A stretch of DNA of 64,000 nt from IMG/VR virus record IMGVR_UViG_3300023179_000042, positions 1 through 64,000 of that record. One strand, given 5' to 3'. The notes under the pieces were generated by a model. It made no database searches. It was not told the DNA's origin and saw only the letters and a list, made by a program, of their open reading frames with translations. The stretch is from a virus. Of the stretch, positions 11,201 through 20,260 are shown in pieces. The position numbers were made by a program, and so were the translations under genes. Each line of letters begins with the position of its first letter. The stretch's first letter is position 1.

Positions 11201-14200
11201 AGCACTGGTAACAATTTGATCGTTACCGATATAACCATTGCCGCCAATATATAAATTGCCACCAATGCCTACGCCGCCGGTAACAGTTAAAGCGCCTGTA
11301 TTAGTGCTGGTACTATTAGTGGTGCCTACGACTTGAAGATTGGTAATGGTAGCAATGGCCGATTTTAGAGCACCATTAATGATGCCGCCGACCCACAAAT
11401 CCTGCCCAATACCTACGCCGTATGTTACAACTAATGCTCCGTTATTAGGCGCTGTACTATTTGTTGTATTTGTTAATGTTATTACATTATTTGAACTAGC
11501 ACCACGGCTGGTAATAGTCTGAAGTGTGCTTGTATTCCAAATAGTTACGGCACCAGTGCTGGTACTTACAGCGGTATCTGTTCCTGCTGTAATATTAGAC
11601 ACACCATATGTACCTAGCGTAGCTACGGTTATAACACGACTATTACTATCGTATAGCTGATTAGCATATAAGGCGCCACCTACACCTACACCACCAGCAA
11701 CAACCAAAGCACCAGTTTGAGTTGAACTTGCAGCTGTTGTAGGAACTACCGTTAATGCTGTACCGGTACCGTATAACAGTTCAAAACTATTAATCAGTAA
11801 TCGTAGTACACCATTGTAGTTAGTGAACAAAATTGGTTTGCCCGCAGTATTGGTAATTTGAAGAGCTGATGTATTGCTGCCTAAATTATCAAGGACCAAA
11901 CTTGGTATAACGCTAGGATATGTTGAAGTTGTGTTTACATATATAGTAGTTTGATCGCCAATTGTAACTGTACCACCAACTCCAATACCACCAGTTACAA
12001 TCAATGCTCCACTGTTAACATCAGTGCTTGGAGTAGCGTTGGCCAATCTTATTTGACCAGCCACATACATGTTTCTTAAAACACCGACACCGCCACTAAC
12101 AATTAAAGCACCTGTGTCGGTACTAAAACTATTGGTGCCATTAGTTAATGTAATAACCTGATTGGTTGTAGCACCTCTGCTGGTTACAGTTTGTAATGTT
12201 GAATTATTGTAAACAGTTACCAATCCAATGTTAGCGGTAACCACAGTATCTGTTCCAGCAGTCAATGATGTAACAGCATAGTTACTTAATGTATTAACCG
12301 TAACAATTTTACTGTCGCCAATCCATCCTTCATTACTTAGGTATAGAAATTTACTACCAATGCCACCGTTTACAAGTTGAATTGAATTATTAGCAACAGT
12401 TGAAGTGCTATAGTTATTTGAATTAGAAATTACGCTATTAGCGTAGACTGTGCTCCATGGTACAGAAACTGATCCAAGATTATTACCAGTTGATAGTGAA
12501 ACTATTCCACCCGACGATTGCCAATTGCCGGGTGTTCCGCCATCGTAGATCCATTGAGCGAATGTTGACCCATTTGGCCCAATTTCAATACCTGCTCCAG
12601 CGGCAAAACTTGCAGTATTGGTAAGGGTGGCCAAATTAATAACTTTGGTACCAATGTCAACTTCATTACTGTTAATGTAGGTAACAGTTCCGTTAACAGT
12701 TAAATTACCGCCAACGGTTAATCCACCACCGATGGTAGCAGTTCCGCTTACATTAATACCACCGGCAAAGTTTTGTGTTCCGGTATTTGCCGCCAATGTC
12801 GCTGTAGTAACAATTTCAGCACCATTGATGTAACTAGTCTGACCAATGTTTGCTGACCCGGTTACAGTTAAATTTCCATTTACTACAGTGCTACTAGATG
12901 CCGGAGAAATGTTAATATTTCCTGCTGTACTAGAAAGCGCATTACCGCTTAAAGAAAGGTAACCGGTCTGAATGCTAGTTGGCGTAATAATACTATTATT
13001 AACACCGTCGGTAATTATCAACTGATTTGTATTAGTGGTTAATGTTCCGCCGGCGCTGCCAAAAATAATATTTCCAGTACGCTGATTTACATAAAAATAA
13101 TTTCCAACTCTAAAGTCGCCTGATTGATCTACAGTTTGGAAAAATATTTTTCCTCCGTTAGTTTGTGTAACTTCATTGGCCTGGACCGTTAAACTAGCAT
13201 CGTCTGTTAGATCACCCAATGATCCAATGTGACTAAAATTAAAGGCAATCAATTTTAAATCTGTACCAGTTCCATTAGCAATAACGCCTTTATTACCAAA
13301 ACAAGCAGCACTGCCAATACATCTTAATTCAGCACCAAATTGATGATAATCAGCTAAAAGAATACTTGTAGCGGTAGCAGGATTTAATCCGGTTGAATAT
13401 ACATTTTGTGTGCTTGTTGAAGCGTCTTCTGCCGTTTGGAATCCCCATGACGGTCCACTGATATAAACATAATCAGAGGTAGCACTTGAAATAACACCTG
13501 TTGCCAGTGTTGTTCCAGTTGAGCTTTTATAAACTAATGTATCACCTACCGTAAATGTTCCAGACACGCCGCCAAGTCTAATTCTGGTTTTGCCAACGCC
13601 GCCATAACCACTAGCGCCGTATTGAGCATCGATGGCCTTATTAGCAAAATAAAAGAAACCATTTAAAAGTTCTGCTCTGGCACCGTTGGTCATATACATA
13701 CCAGTTGCATTTGGAACAATAAAGGTTACTTCGTTCCACAACATAGCAGGTTCAAGGCTTGTTGGGTCTAGGACGCTGGCATCAATGTAAGCACCATGAC
13801 CGGCATCCCCGGCAGCATATCCATATGGATCAGCTACTGTAGAAGTAGAGCCGTATGTAATTACAGAGACCCGTTCAATATACGGTGATCGTGTTGTAAT
13901 TTTTGCGCCGGAGGCAAATTTAAAAGCATATCCAGGTTTAAAAAATCCGCTTAATGTCAAGTCTCCAATAAAAGTTTCACCGTTTAATAACAAAGCATCG
14001 TTATTTTTTGTTATTGTCGTTGGCTGAATTGTAACTTCTCTTAGACCAGCACCACGTAAACTTACTCCTTGCGGAACAGTCAAAGGAAATATTTCAGTGT
14101 AGGTTCCTGGATCAACAAATACTGTGTCGCCGGATTGAGCCACAGATAAAGCATGTTTAACTGTAGCAAAAGCGCTTATTTGTCTGCGGCCATCATTTGA

Positions 14201-14638
14201 ATTACTGGCATGACTAGCATCCGATACATACCAGACATTACCGTCGTAGTTTAATAAATTATAACCATTTGCAATAACTGTATTGGCTACAGTTAAGGTA
14301 TTGCTAATTGTTATTGGATTGTTGGTTATAGAACCGCGGTCGGTAACACTTTGGAGTGTACTTGTGTTCCAGACAGTGACAATGCCTGTAGTTGTATTAA
14401 TTGCTGTATCTGTGCCGGCATAAATTTTAGTAACAACACCGCCGGTGATATTGGTAGCAGATGTAACAACACCATAAATTAGTCCGCCTACATAAAGGTC
14501 TTGACCAACGCCAAGACCGCCGGCAACAACAACATCGCCGGTTGTAGTACTATTTGCATTTACACCGCCGTTGACAATTAACTTCGAGTCAACTGTTGCT
14601 GTTCCATAGATTCGGGTGCCGCTTTTGAGTTTTGCCAT
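5264..14638 (-). CDS. Giant repeat-built tail fibre protein, 3124 aa
   Basis: Probable virion adhesin. Residues about 130-480 look like a right-handed beta-helix/pectin-lyase fold (motifs GTYTEIFPLTVPQGVSLRGAG and a GGKIFF..DQSGDFRVG module). The rest alternates two short modules many times: one containing TGALxVxGGVGIGGxLYVGG (about 17 copies by eye) and one containing AGTDTAVNTSTGNITIWNT. A different domain closes the protein (last ~110 residues, with LRYGSLEGPENGVYVRGRL); similar C-termini are familiar from structural proteins of marine T4-like phages. T4's own long fibre subunit gp37 is about 1026 aa, so this is roughly three times longer. A late-promoter match (ATAAATA) lies 20 nt before the ATG. 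Closest relatives in the window are the 1388-aa protein and the edge gene. Fibre function is inferred; the host receptor is unknown. Confidence 0.88.
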   Translation of the reverse strand: MAKLKSGTRIYGTATVDSKLIVNGGVNANSTTTGDVVVAGGLGVGQDLYVGGLIYGVVTSATNITGGVVTKIYAGTDTAINTTTGIVTVWNTSTLQSVTDRGSITNNPITISNTLTVANTVIANGYNLLNYDGNVWYVSDASHASNSNDGRRQISAFATVKHALSVAQSGDTVFVDPGTYTEIFPLTVPQGVSLRGAGLREVTIQPTTITKNNDALLLNGETFIGDLTLSGFFKPGYAFKFASGAKITTRSPYIERVSVITYGSTSTVADPYGYAAGDAGHGAYIDASVLDPTSLEPAMLWNEVTFIVPNATGMYMTNGARAELLNGFFYFANKAIDAQYGASGYGGVGKTRIRLGGVSGTFTVGDTLVYKSSTGTTLATGVISSATSDYVYISGPSWGFQTAEDASTSTQNVYSTGLNPATATSILLADYHQFGAELRCIGSAACFGNKGVIANGTGTDLKLIAFNFSHIGSLGDLTDDASLTVQANEVTQTNGGKIFFQTVDQSGDFRVGNYFYVNQRTGNIIFGSAGGTLTTNTNQLIITDGVNNSIITPTSIQTGYLSLSGNALSSTAGNINISPASSSTVVNGNLTVTGSANIGQTSYINGAEIVTTATLAANTGTQNFAGGINVSGTATIGGGLTVGGNLTVNGTVTYINSNEVDIGTKVINLATLTNTASFAAGAGIEIGPNGSTFAQWIYDGGTPGNWQSSGGIVSLSTGNNLGSVSVPWSTVYANSVISNSNNYSTSTVANNSIQLVNGGIGSKFLYLSNEGWIGDSKIVTVNTLSNYAVTSLTAGTDTVVTANIGLVTVYNNSTLQTVTSRGATTNQVITLTNGTNSFSTDTGALIVSGGVGVLRNMYVAGQIRLANATPSTDVNSGALIVTGGIGVGGTVTIGDQTTIYVNTTSTYPSVIPSLVLDNLGSNTSALQITNTAGKPILFTNYNGVLRLLINSFELLYGTGTALTVVPTTAASSTQTGALVVAGGVGVGGALYANQLYDSNSRVITVATLGTYGVSNITAGTDTAVSTSTGAVTIWNTSTLQTITSRGASSNNVITLTNTTNSTAPNNGALVVTYGVGIGQDLWVGGIINGALKSAIATITNLQVVGTTNSTSTNTGALTVTGGVGIGGNLYIGGNGYIGNDQIVTSATINTFANKTSVFAGTDTAVNTSTGNITVWNTSTLQSVTGRGATTTNAVYVQNNIFGNAVYDNNNRVVTGVVPSGSTYIGVGSVVSTGTQSSFTIFNLGVQSVTAGDDISVSASTGTVTINGTATLQTVTARGAVTNQAITITSATNSTATTNGALVVTGGIGVGGNGYFGGNLYANGLQVLTSATVNQFSNQTVIYAGTDTAVSANTGTIYIWNTSTLQTVTGRGATTTNAVYVQNNIYGNAVYDNNNRVVTSVVPSGSTYIGIGSLISAGTQSSFTIHNLGVQTITAGTDTVVTASTGTITVYGNATLQSVTGRGSTTNQAVTITNVTASTTTVAANSLYVAGGVGIGSSLYVTGPAVFSNNVIFNGTTTYVFSTNTVYTDNILELHYPTGNGNTWSVNDGKDVGLRFHYYDTQDQNGFLGRDNGTGYLDWISAGVEDNTSTVSGTYGIFRTGGIILTNTTASSSTQTGALTVVGGVGVGGNLYVGGTIFGTISGSITTATNLAGGAAGQIPYQSGVGQTTFSSNLTYSSGTLTVANTTPSSSTQTGAVVVGGGVGIGGALYVNTTSFVAGAQILTTATVNEYANQTFIFAGTDTAVNTSTGNVTIWNISTLQTITNRGATTTNAVYVQNNLYGNAVYDNNNRVVTSVVPSGSTYINIGSLVSTGTQTSFAIFNTGVTTVNGSTYIGVNANTGSVTITNLGVQQVVAGTDITVSANTGSVTVNDASTLQTVSGRGATTTNAISIINQTASLSTGSGALTVSGGVGIGGALYVGTTSFVFGNEIITTATINIYATKTVITAGTDTAVNTSTGNITIWNTGTLQTITNRGATTTNAINITNTSPASSTTTGALIVSGGIGAADIYGVRLFDGNNRVVTTVTPTGGTAIGIASLTSSGPSASFTINNLGVTSAVAGTGITVSASTGAVTISNSGVLSVNGSTYIGVSNTTGNVTLTNLGVQTITAGTDTVVTASTGSVVVYNNSTLQTITNRGASTTNQVSLNNGVNLGSTANTPLNFNGTYSNPNGLFIDVSGATSTPSNSTAYWLNGSYTLTPSVAVTQYYGVNLIPVLNNNTAYTNMYGHYSRIDLGASAAGSISNWYGYVSGNPSKNAGATTTFNNHVGFRAEDPSNITSNNVSGFQSNISAGSGRYNFYAGGSAINYFGGNVGINQSSPIYPLDITGGARLTGILTITNVTTASSTLTGAIQVAGGVGIRGDLWVGGTINGLIAGATSSATSVLITNDTTSSAVHFVTFVSTTGSYAQIKTDGPTGLTYIPQTGFHGIGTGTPIAALDVSGGVRITGITTVTNNLYANALYDNSNRVVTSVTPTGGTAIGIASLASGGTAASFTINNLGVTALAAGTDTVVTASTGSVTVYNNSTLQTITNRGATTNNAVSITNSSVSASTSTGQALLVSGGIGSGPHYASQLFDSGNRVVTSVVPSGSTYIGVGGVVSAGTQSSFTIFNLGVQQVVAGTDITVSANTGSVTVNDASTLQTVSGRGATTNNAISITNSTAASSTQTGALIVTGGVGIGGALFVNTTSYVFGNEIITTATVNLYATKTVITAGTDTAINTSTGNITIWNTSTLQSITTRGATTTNAIYVQNNIYGNAVYDNSNRVVTSVTPTGGTAIGISGLTSTGPASSFTINNLGVTALTAGTDTVVTASTGSVTVYNNSTLQSITNRGATTNNAVTITNATASTSTTTGALIVSGGVGIGGDLNVNGTITAAQLTIQYTTVTTTFVKTDDIISTYNTTNATSTNTGALQVGGGVGIGRDLVVGGNISSNGSVSAGTYLFTQGSGTGGSNAGLILDYSGNVQWQLYPVTTSGRLALTSGGSEWLSVLKTGYVGIGTTNPSYTLQVNGSFAATTKSFVIDHPTRPTHWLRYGSLEGPENGVYVRGRLKDNFVIELPEYWTKLVDPESITVTLTPVGRHQKLYVDKIEDNCVFIGNDNLFGKAIDCFYTVWGERADVEKLVAELPK

Positions 14639-14658
14639 GTTTTATAACCAATATTGAG

Positions 14659-14665
14659 TATTTAT
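14659..14665 (-). promoter_or_regulatory. T4-type late promoter match (ATAAATA) before the 3124-aa fibre gene
   Basis: The minus strand reads CAAATAAATACTC here. ATAAATA is the core of the T4 late promoter octamer TATAAATA, which gp55-bound RNA polymerase recognises. It lies in the 48-nt gap between the small gene ending at 14687 and the ATG at 14638, leaving 20 nt to the ATG. The same AATAAATACTC string precedes the 3398-aa gene. Confidence 0.6.
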
Positions 14666-14686
14666 TTGATTCTAAATATTAAGGTT

Positions 14687-14908
14687 TTATGGCAAGATTG
14701 GATCAATTTCGTTAATTTCTTCTTGGACTTGAAGTACTGAGCTGTTTTTATTTGCTCGCATGGCAACAGGAATGCTTGTAACTTCATCAAATTCACCAGC
14801 AAATGTATTGTCTTTTGTAAATGACACAGATGATTGTGTTACCTCGTCAAATTCGCCTGTAATTAATAAGGTTCCTGTTTTTGTTAATCTAATGTTGGTA
14901 CTTGGCAT
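14687..14908 (-). CDS. Small fibre-associated protein with duplicated EFDEVT motif, 73 aa
   Basis: I read the start as the ATG at 14908 (MPSTNIRLTKTGTLLITGEF); an upstream in-frame ATG at 14926 would overlap the end of the 1388-aa gene. The protein contains GEFDEVT twice, about 23 residues apart, each followed by short beta-strand-like sequence, suggesting a duplicated strand-turn unit. It sits 4 nt after the upstream fibre gene and before the 3124-aa gene, so it is co-transcribed with fibres. Small proteins of this type occur in the fibre regions of marine T4-like phages, but I know of no assigned function. Structural partner or fibre-chaperone roles are both possible. Confidence 0.6.
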   Translation of the reverse strand: MPSTNIRLTKTGTLLITGEFDEVTQSSVSFTKDNTFAGEFDEVTSIPVAMRANKNSSVLQVQEEINEIDPILP

Positions 14909-14912
14909 AATA

Positions 14913-17900
14913 TTAATTGAAAACAAAATCTACACTTTGAGTAGAAGTATTATAGAACATGGTAAAAAATGTACTGAAATTTAAATTATTTCCAACTGTA
15001 ACATTTCCACCTGCGTTTATTGCTCCGTCTACTGACAAAGCATTTGAAGTAGAATTTTGAATATGGACTGAATTAGTAGTTGTTAATCCCCTATCAGTAA
15101 CGCTTTGAAGAGTGCTAGTTACATTTACTGTTACAGATCCTGTAGTATTGCTTAAATTAATATCAGTGCCGCTGTTAAGACTTGTAACACCAATATTTGT
15201 AATAGTGATATTACCACTATTAGTATTAACTGCTATACCAGATCCAGCATAGATAAATGTTTGATTGGCATATTCATTAACAGTAGCAGTAGTTAAAATT
15301 TGTGCGCCATTTACATAAGATGTATTAGCGACATAAAGTGTTCCGCCAATACCTACACCACCAGCAACAATTAATGCTCCTGTTTGCGTATTTGTAGCAG
15401 AAGTTGCGTTAGTTATTGAAATTGCTTGATTGGTTGTGGCACCGCGGCTGGTTACACTTTGAAGATTGCTTGTATTCCAAATTGTAATATTGCCAGTGCT
15501 GGTGTTAACTGCTGTGTCAGTACCAGCAGTAATTGTTGTTTTGTTGGCGTATAAGTTTACGGTAGCACTAGTTACTAAAATATTTCCATTTGCGTAACCA
15601 TTGCCGCCAATCCATAAATCGCCACCTATGCCGACACCACCAGCAACGACTAATGCTCCGGTTTCGGTATTTGAACTTGCCGTAGTATTTGTTAATACAA
15701 TTCCGCCAGTTTTAAACTGTCCGTAAGTACCTTTAAATGTACTTGTTCCATCTTCAATTCCAGAACTGTACCATTCAAGCCATTGACTGTCGCTTGCCAA
15801 GACCAATCCAGCATTGGTATCGTTGGCCAAATAACGGTTATAATAGTGGAACCTGAATCCTATATCTTTGCCGTCATCGGCATTCCATGTATTACCGGGA
15901 GTAGTTGGATAATGTAATTCTAAAATGTTATCTGTATAAACAGTATTAGTACTGAATACATAAGTAGCAGTACCATTAAACAATACATTATCAGTGAATA
16001 CAGCAGGACCTGTTACATACAAACTTGATCCAATTCCAACACCACCAGCAATATAAAGGGCATTAGCAGATAAAGTTGAAGTGCTTGATGCTATATTTGT
16101 AATAGCGATTGCGCGATCAGTTGTAGAACCTCTACTGGTTACAGTTTGGAGTGTACTTGTATTCCAGACTACAACAGCACCTGTACTAGTGTTTATTGCT
16201 GTGTCTGTTCCAGCGGCAATCGTACTGACACCATAAGTTCCTAATGTTGCTTGTGTTACAACACGGCTACCGTTATCATACAATTCGGTAGCATACAAAC
16301 TCCCTCCAACGCCAACACCGCCAGAAACAATTAATGCTCCAGAATATGTATTAGAAGCATTAGTTAAGTTTGTTAACGAGAGAGCATTATTTGTTGTAGC
16401 GCCTCTATTGGTTACACTTTGGAATGTTGAGTTGTTGTAAACAGTTACACTACCAGTGTTTGATGTTACTACTGTGTCGGTACCAGCATATAATGCCTGT
16501 ACACCAATATTAGTAATTGTAATATTACCTGTGTTTGTATTGACACTTATACCTGTTCCGGCAGTAATTACTGTTTTATTGGCATAAAGATTTACAGTAG
16601 CACTAGTTACAATTTCACTACCAAAAATAAACGAAGTTGTGTTTACATATAGGGCACCGCCAATGCCAACTCCGCCATCAACAATTAATGCTCCTGTTTG
16701 TGTGCTTGTAGCAGAAGTTGTGTTGGTTATTAAAATTGCCCGATCGGTAATAGAGCCTCTAGCAGTTACCGTTTGAAGTGTGCTAGTATTCCAAATTGTA
16801 ATATTACCGGTGCTGGTATTAACTGCTGTATCAGTGCCAGCGGTAATTGTTGTTTGATTGGCAAATTGATTAACTGTTGCTGTTGTAAGTGCTAGAGCTC
16901 CGCCAATCGTAACAGTTCCGCCAACATTTAAATTTTTACCAATGCCTACGCCGCCGTCGACTACCAATGTTCCGTTAGTAGTTGAGGTGCTGTCGGTGCC
17001 ATTGGTTAAGTAAATTATATTTGTAGACGAATTACCGGTATCTGTTACACTTTGGAATGTACTGATATTCCAAATTGTAATATCACCTGTGCTGGTGTTA
17101 ACCGCTGTTCCAGTTCCGGCAAAAATTCGTGTTTTACTTGCGTATTGGTTAACTGTTGCTGTGGTTAAAACCAATGATCCACTGGAATAGGCGTTACCGC
17201 CTATCCACAAATCTTGTCCAATACCTACTCCGCCTGTAACAGTAAGAGCACCGGTGTCTGTCCCAGTGGAATTTGTCGATGTGGTTATTGTAACATTGCT
17301 GGCAAAAGTGCTGGTGCCGCCTACACTTAAACTATTTGTAACAGTGGCATTTCCAGAAACTGTAATGTACTGAGTGTTTAAAAATGTTGAAAAGAAATTG
17401 CTAACTGTTCCAACATTGGCTGTAAAGGTATTAAGGCCTGCGGCTCCGGACACTGACAGATTGTTAAGATCTGTTTGTCCCAAGACCGTTAAGTTTGTAA
17501 CTGTGGTATCGCCACCAGTTAAATTTCCAACTTGTGTTAGACCATTGATAACAATGGTAGCAAATGTACTCGATCCAACAACATTGACATTATATAATGT
17601 TAAACCTGTTTCAGTGTTTAGTATAACAAGACTATTAATTGTTGCTGTCTGGGCAACATTTAAATTTCCGCCAATCCAGACATCTTTACCGACACCTACT
17701 CCACCTACAACCTGCAATGCTCCTGTATTCGTGCTTAAGGCATTAGTCGACGATGTGACATTTACGTTTGGAGTACTAAAAGTATTTGTATCCGGATCGT
17801 AAATTAAATTATTGCTAAAGGTAGTTTGACCGGCAGCTTGTTGATAAGGAATTTGGCCCTTAGTTCCGTATCTAATATTTGTAGCTGTACCAGCATAGTC

Positions 17901-19079
17901 AACTGTAATAAAAGAAGTATTGCCCCAATAGGCAGAAGATCCGTTACTAATTAAAACTTGGCCTGGTATACCCGCTGATAAACTTGTTAATTTTCCATTA
18001 ACGGAAATTAAAACACGACCAGATGTTAAATTCCTGGCATATAGGTCGCTGGCATTAACAGATGTACCTGCATACAATGCTTCGCCGATACCGACTCCGC
18101 CGACAACAGTTAACGCACCTGATACTGTATTTGTAGCTGAAGTTGAATTCCAGACTTTAATATTACCAATATCAAAGCCCGAATAGCTGCCTTGAGTGGT
18201 ATAATCTATATTTGGTATGTCAACAAAACCAGCGTCTATGTTGTCTCTTATTACAAATCGGCCAGTTTGATTACTACGACCAACAAACATATGATTGTCG
18301 CCGATGTCGTAATAATGAATTACAAAACCTTTATTAAGTCCATCGGCGCCGCCTAATGGAGTGTTTCCGGGTCCAGAACCAATATCAATAACTGGATCTT
18401 GAATTACAGTACTGGTAGAATCAATAAAAGTTTGTGTACCTTGTACACGAAGATTTCCAGTAATTAAAGCGTCGCCACCTACCAACAAGTCTTTGGTAAT
18501 ACCTACACCGCCTAGTGTAAAAATGCTATTTGAAGCTGTAGCAACTAGGCTACTAGCGGTACTAGCAACATAGAGATTATCACCAACATAAATTCCGCCA
18601 ACTGTGACAATTGATCCATCGCCACCGGGGCCAGCAGCAGTCGATTTTGAAAATAAAACACTGCTTTGAATTATTAAATTACTTGAACTAGTAACTATTA
18701 AAGAACCGTAAAAAGTACTTGTGCCGTAAAAAGTACTGGTATTATTAATTACAAGATCGCCAGCCTCTAATAGGCCAGTGACACCTAATGTAGAAAAATT
18801 AATTGCTCCACTTACATTAAGGTCACCGTCAATAGTTACATCTTGTGTAAATGTTGCCGTGCTTAAAACAGTTAAATTATTTGTAAATGTGCTAGGACCA
18901 TAAATTAAAACTGGTCCGTGTATAGTGGCAGTTGTGCCAATGATTAAATTTTTGGCAACAGCTAGGCCGCCGTTAAATTGACCGGCGCCGTCGTTGTTTG
19001 TTGAACTGGTAACTACTGCTGTGCCTTGGACTTCAAGACCTTCACCAATTACAAAATCTGGTTTAATAGATCCGGCCAT
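14913..19079 (-). CDS. Repeat-built tail fibre protein, 1388 aa
   Basis: It is built of the same modules as the 3124-aa protein: repeated TGALTVVGGVGIGEALYAG-type and AGTDTAVNTSTGNITIWNT-type units throughout. It also has a segment near residues 1025-1100 (VYTDNILELHYPT, then FRFHYYN) that is close to a segment of the 3124-aa protein (VYTDNILELHYPT, FHYYDTQDQN), a sign of duplication or module exchange. The start MAGSIKPDFVIGEGLEVQGT follows a CAGGAATAAACA ribosome-binding region, 12 nt after the 385-aa gene. It lacks the GSLEGPENGVYVRG closing domain of its larger paralogue. A beta-rich virion fibre role is inferred. Confidence 0.85.
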   Translation of the reverse strand: MAGSIKPDFVIGEGLEVQGTAVVTSSTNNDGAGQFNGGLAVAKNLIIGTTATIHGPVLIYGPSTFTNNLTVLSTATFTQDVTIDGDLNVSGAINFSTLGVTGLLEAGDLVINNTSTFYGTSTFYGSLIVTSSSNLIIQSSVLFSKSTAAGPGGDGSIVTVGGIYVGDNLYVASTASSLVATASNSIFTLGGVGITKDLLVGGDALITGNLRVQGTQTFIDSTSTVIQDPVIDIGSGPGNTPLGGADGLNKGFVIHYYDIGDNHMFVGRSNQTGRFVIRDNIDAGFVDIPNIDYTTQGSYSGFDIGNIKVWNSTSATNTVSGALTVVGGVGIGEALYAGTSVNASDLYARNLTSGRVLISVNGKLTSLSAGIPGQVLISNGSSAYWGNTSFITVDYAGTATNIRYGTKGQIPYQQAAGQTTFSNNLIYDPDTNTFSTPNVNVTSSTNALSTNTGALQVVGGVGVGKDVWIGGNLNVAQTATINSLVILNTETGLTLYNVNVVGSSTFATIVINGLTQVGNLTGGDTTVTNLTVLGQTDLNNLSVSGAAGLNTFTANVGTVSNFFSTFLNTQYITVSGNATVTNSLSVGGTSTFASNVTITTSTNSTGTDTGALTVTGGVGIGQDLWIGGNAYSSGSLVLTTATVNQYASKTRIFAGTGTAVNTSTGDITIWNISTFQSVTDTGNSSTNIIYLTNGTDSTSTTNGTLVVDGGVGIGKNLNVGGTVTIGGALALTTATVNQFANQTTITAGTDTAVNTSTGNITIWNTSTLQTVTARGSITDRAILITNTTSATSTQTGALIVDGGVGIGGALYVNTTSFIFGSEIVTSATVNLYANKTVITAGTGISVNTNTGNITITNIGVQALYAGTDTVVTSNTGSVTVYNNSTFQSVTNRGATTNNALSLTNLTNASNTYSGALIVSGGVGVGGSLYATELYDNGSRVVTQATLGTYGVSTIAAGTDTAINTSTGAVVVWNTSTLQTVTSRGSTTDRAIAITNIASSTSTLSANALYIAGGVGIGSSLYVTGPAVFTDNVLFNGTATYVFSTNTVYTDNILELHYPTTPGNTWNADDGKDIGFRFHYYNRYLANDTNAGLVLASDSQWLEWYSSGIEDGTSTFKGTYGQFKTGGIVLTNTTASSNTETGALVVAGGVGIGGDLWIGGNGYANGNILVTSATVNLYANKTTITAGTDTAVNTSTGNITIWNTSNLQSVTSRGATTNQAISITNATSATNTQTGALIVAGGVGIGGTLYVANTSYVNGAQILTTATVNEYANQTFIYAGSGIAVNTNSGNITITNIGVTSLNSGTDINLSNTTGSVTVNVTSTLQSVTDRGLTTTNSVHIQNSTSNALSVDGAINAGGNVTVGNNLNFSTFFTMFYNTSTQSVDFVFN

Positions 19080-19091
19080 TGTTTATTCCTG

Positions 19092-20249
19092 TTAAGGCAC
19101 CATTGAAATTCTTAATACACTTATTACTTTATCGGTTGCTTGATTTGCTGTGAATAATAAGCGTACTACGTCAGAACCCCCTACATTATTAATATCAGCA
19201 GAAAAGTCTCCTAACCAATTACCATTACCTTTACTTGAGATTTTTCCGTACTCTGTGAGATAAACTGTTCCAGTATTCGTTGCCAACAACATAATTTCTT
19301 CGGACTGAAAATTGGCACCAGCGCCTGTGCCTTCGTCAATTTGAATTAGATACTTAGCGGCTCTGAAATCTGTAAGATTGTATTGATCAACAACTGTAGC
19401 TGATTGACTTGAAACTGTTGTCTTAGTACTGTCTATGCTAGCATCTTTAATTTGTACGCTTTCAGCTGTTACTTTACCCCAAGCATTAACATCACCGCCA
19501 ATTCCAACACCTCCTTTGACTGTCAAAGCACCAGTGGAAGTGCTTGTTGAACTTGCGGTATTTGTAATATTAATTCTATTTGTGGTAGTAAATCCACGAC
19601 CAGTTACAGTTTGAAGTGTGGAAACATCATTTACTCTAATATAGTTTGTGCCTGTAACAAAACTAATTGTAATGTCTTGACCGGCGCTTATAACCGCACC
19701 AAATGTTGCTGTTGTTAATACAGGATTGCCTTGAGCATATAAAGAACCGCCGATCCATAAATCGCCGGCGATGCCAACACCGCCACCTACAACTAAAGCA
19801 CCTGTAGTGGTGCTTGTTGCATTAGTTGTTCCTGAAATTACAAGGCTGTTAAGTGTGTTAGCAAATGTCGCCGTTGTCCCATTACTTACAAGAATACTTC
19901 CAGTTGTTCCTATTCCAATAAATTTTGTAACACCGGGCGCAGCTTGATATAATACAGATCCTGTTGAACCGCCACGCACGTTATCTGTAGACGTTGATAA
20001 CGACGCTACACCCGGGCCAACTAAATTACCACCAACAAACAGATCTCCACTAATAATAGTACCGCCAGTTACCTGTAATGATGATGTACTGGTACTTGTT
20101 ATAACAATAGCAGTAGAAGTAACTTCGCCAAATGTTTTATTTGGATCATTATATTTGATCCAGGCAGATCCTGTCCATTGCCAGGTAATTGTACCGATGG
20201 TATATTTGTCTCCTGGGTTTGGATTTGGTGGAAAGTTTAATAATGCCAT
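19092..20249 (-). CDS. Tail fibre-like structural protein, 385 aa
   Basis: The N-terminus MALLNFPPNPNPGDKYTIG resembles a widespread phage fibre opening (residues 1-40, with WQWTGSAWIKY). Two copies of the GGVGIGG module used by the larger fibres occupy the middle. The C-terminal domain (residues about 285-385: FRAAKYLIQI, EEIMLLATNTGTVYLTEYG, LGDFSADI) resembles C-terminal beta domains of marine T4-like phage structural proteins. The gene lies between the 676-aa and 1388-aa fibre genes with gaps of about 11 nt on each side, so all are translated from one message. It could be a short fibre or an adaptor joining a larger fibre to the tail; I cannot separate these. Confidence 0.8.
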   Translation of the reverse strand: MALLNFPPNPNPGDKYTIGTITWQWTGSAWIKYNDPNKTFGEVTSTAIVITSTSTSSLQVTGGTIISGDLFVGGNLVGPGVASLSTSTDNVRGGSTGSVLYQAAPGVTKFIGIGTTGSILVSNGTTATFANTLNSLVISGTTNATSTTTGALVVGGGVGIAGDLWIGGSLYAQGNPVLTTATFGAVISAGQDITISFVTGTNYIRVNDVSTLQTVTGRGFTTTNRINITNTASSTSTSTGALTVKGGVGIGGDVNAWGKVTAESVQIKDASIDSTKTTVSSQSATVVDQYNLTDFRAAKYLIQIDEGTGAGANFQSEEIMLLATNTGTVYLTEYGKISSKGNGNWLGDFSADINNVGGSDVVRLLFTANQATDKVISVLRISMVP

Positions 20250-20260
20250 AGTTTATCTCT

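Noticed and set aside
17374-17802. Plus-strand open frame of 142 codons
   Set aside because: Antisense shadow of the 1388-aa fibre gene, with no ribosome-binding site and no family resemblance.
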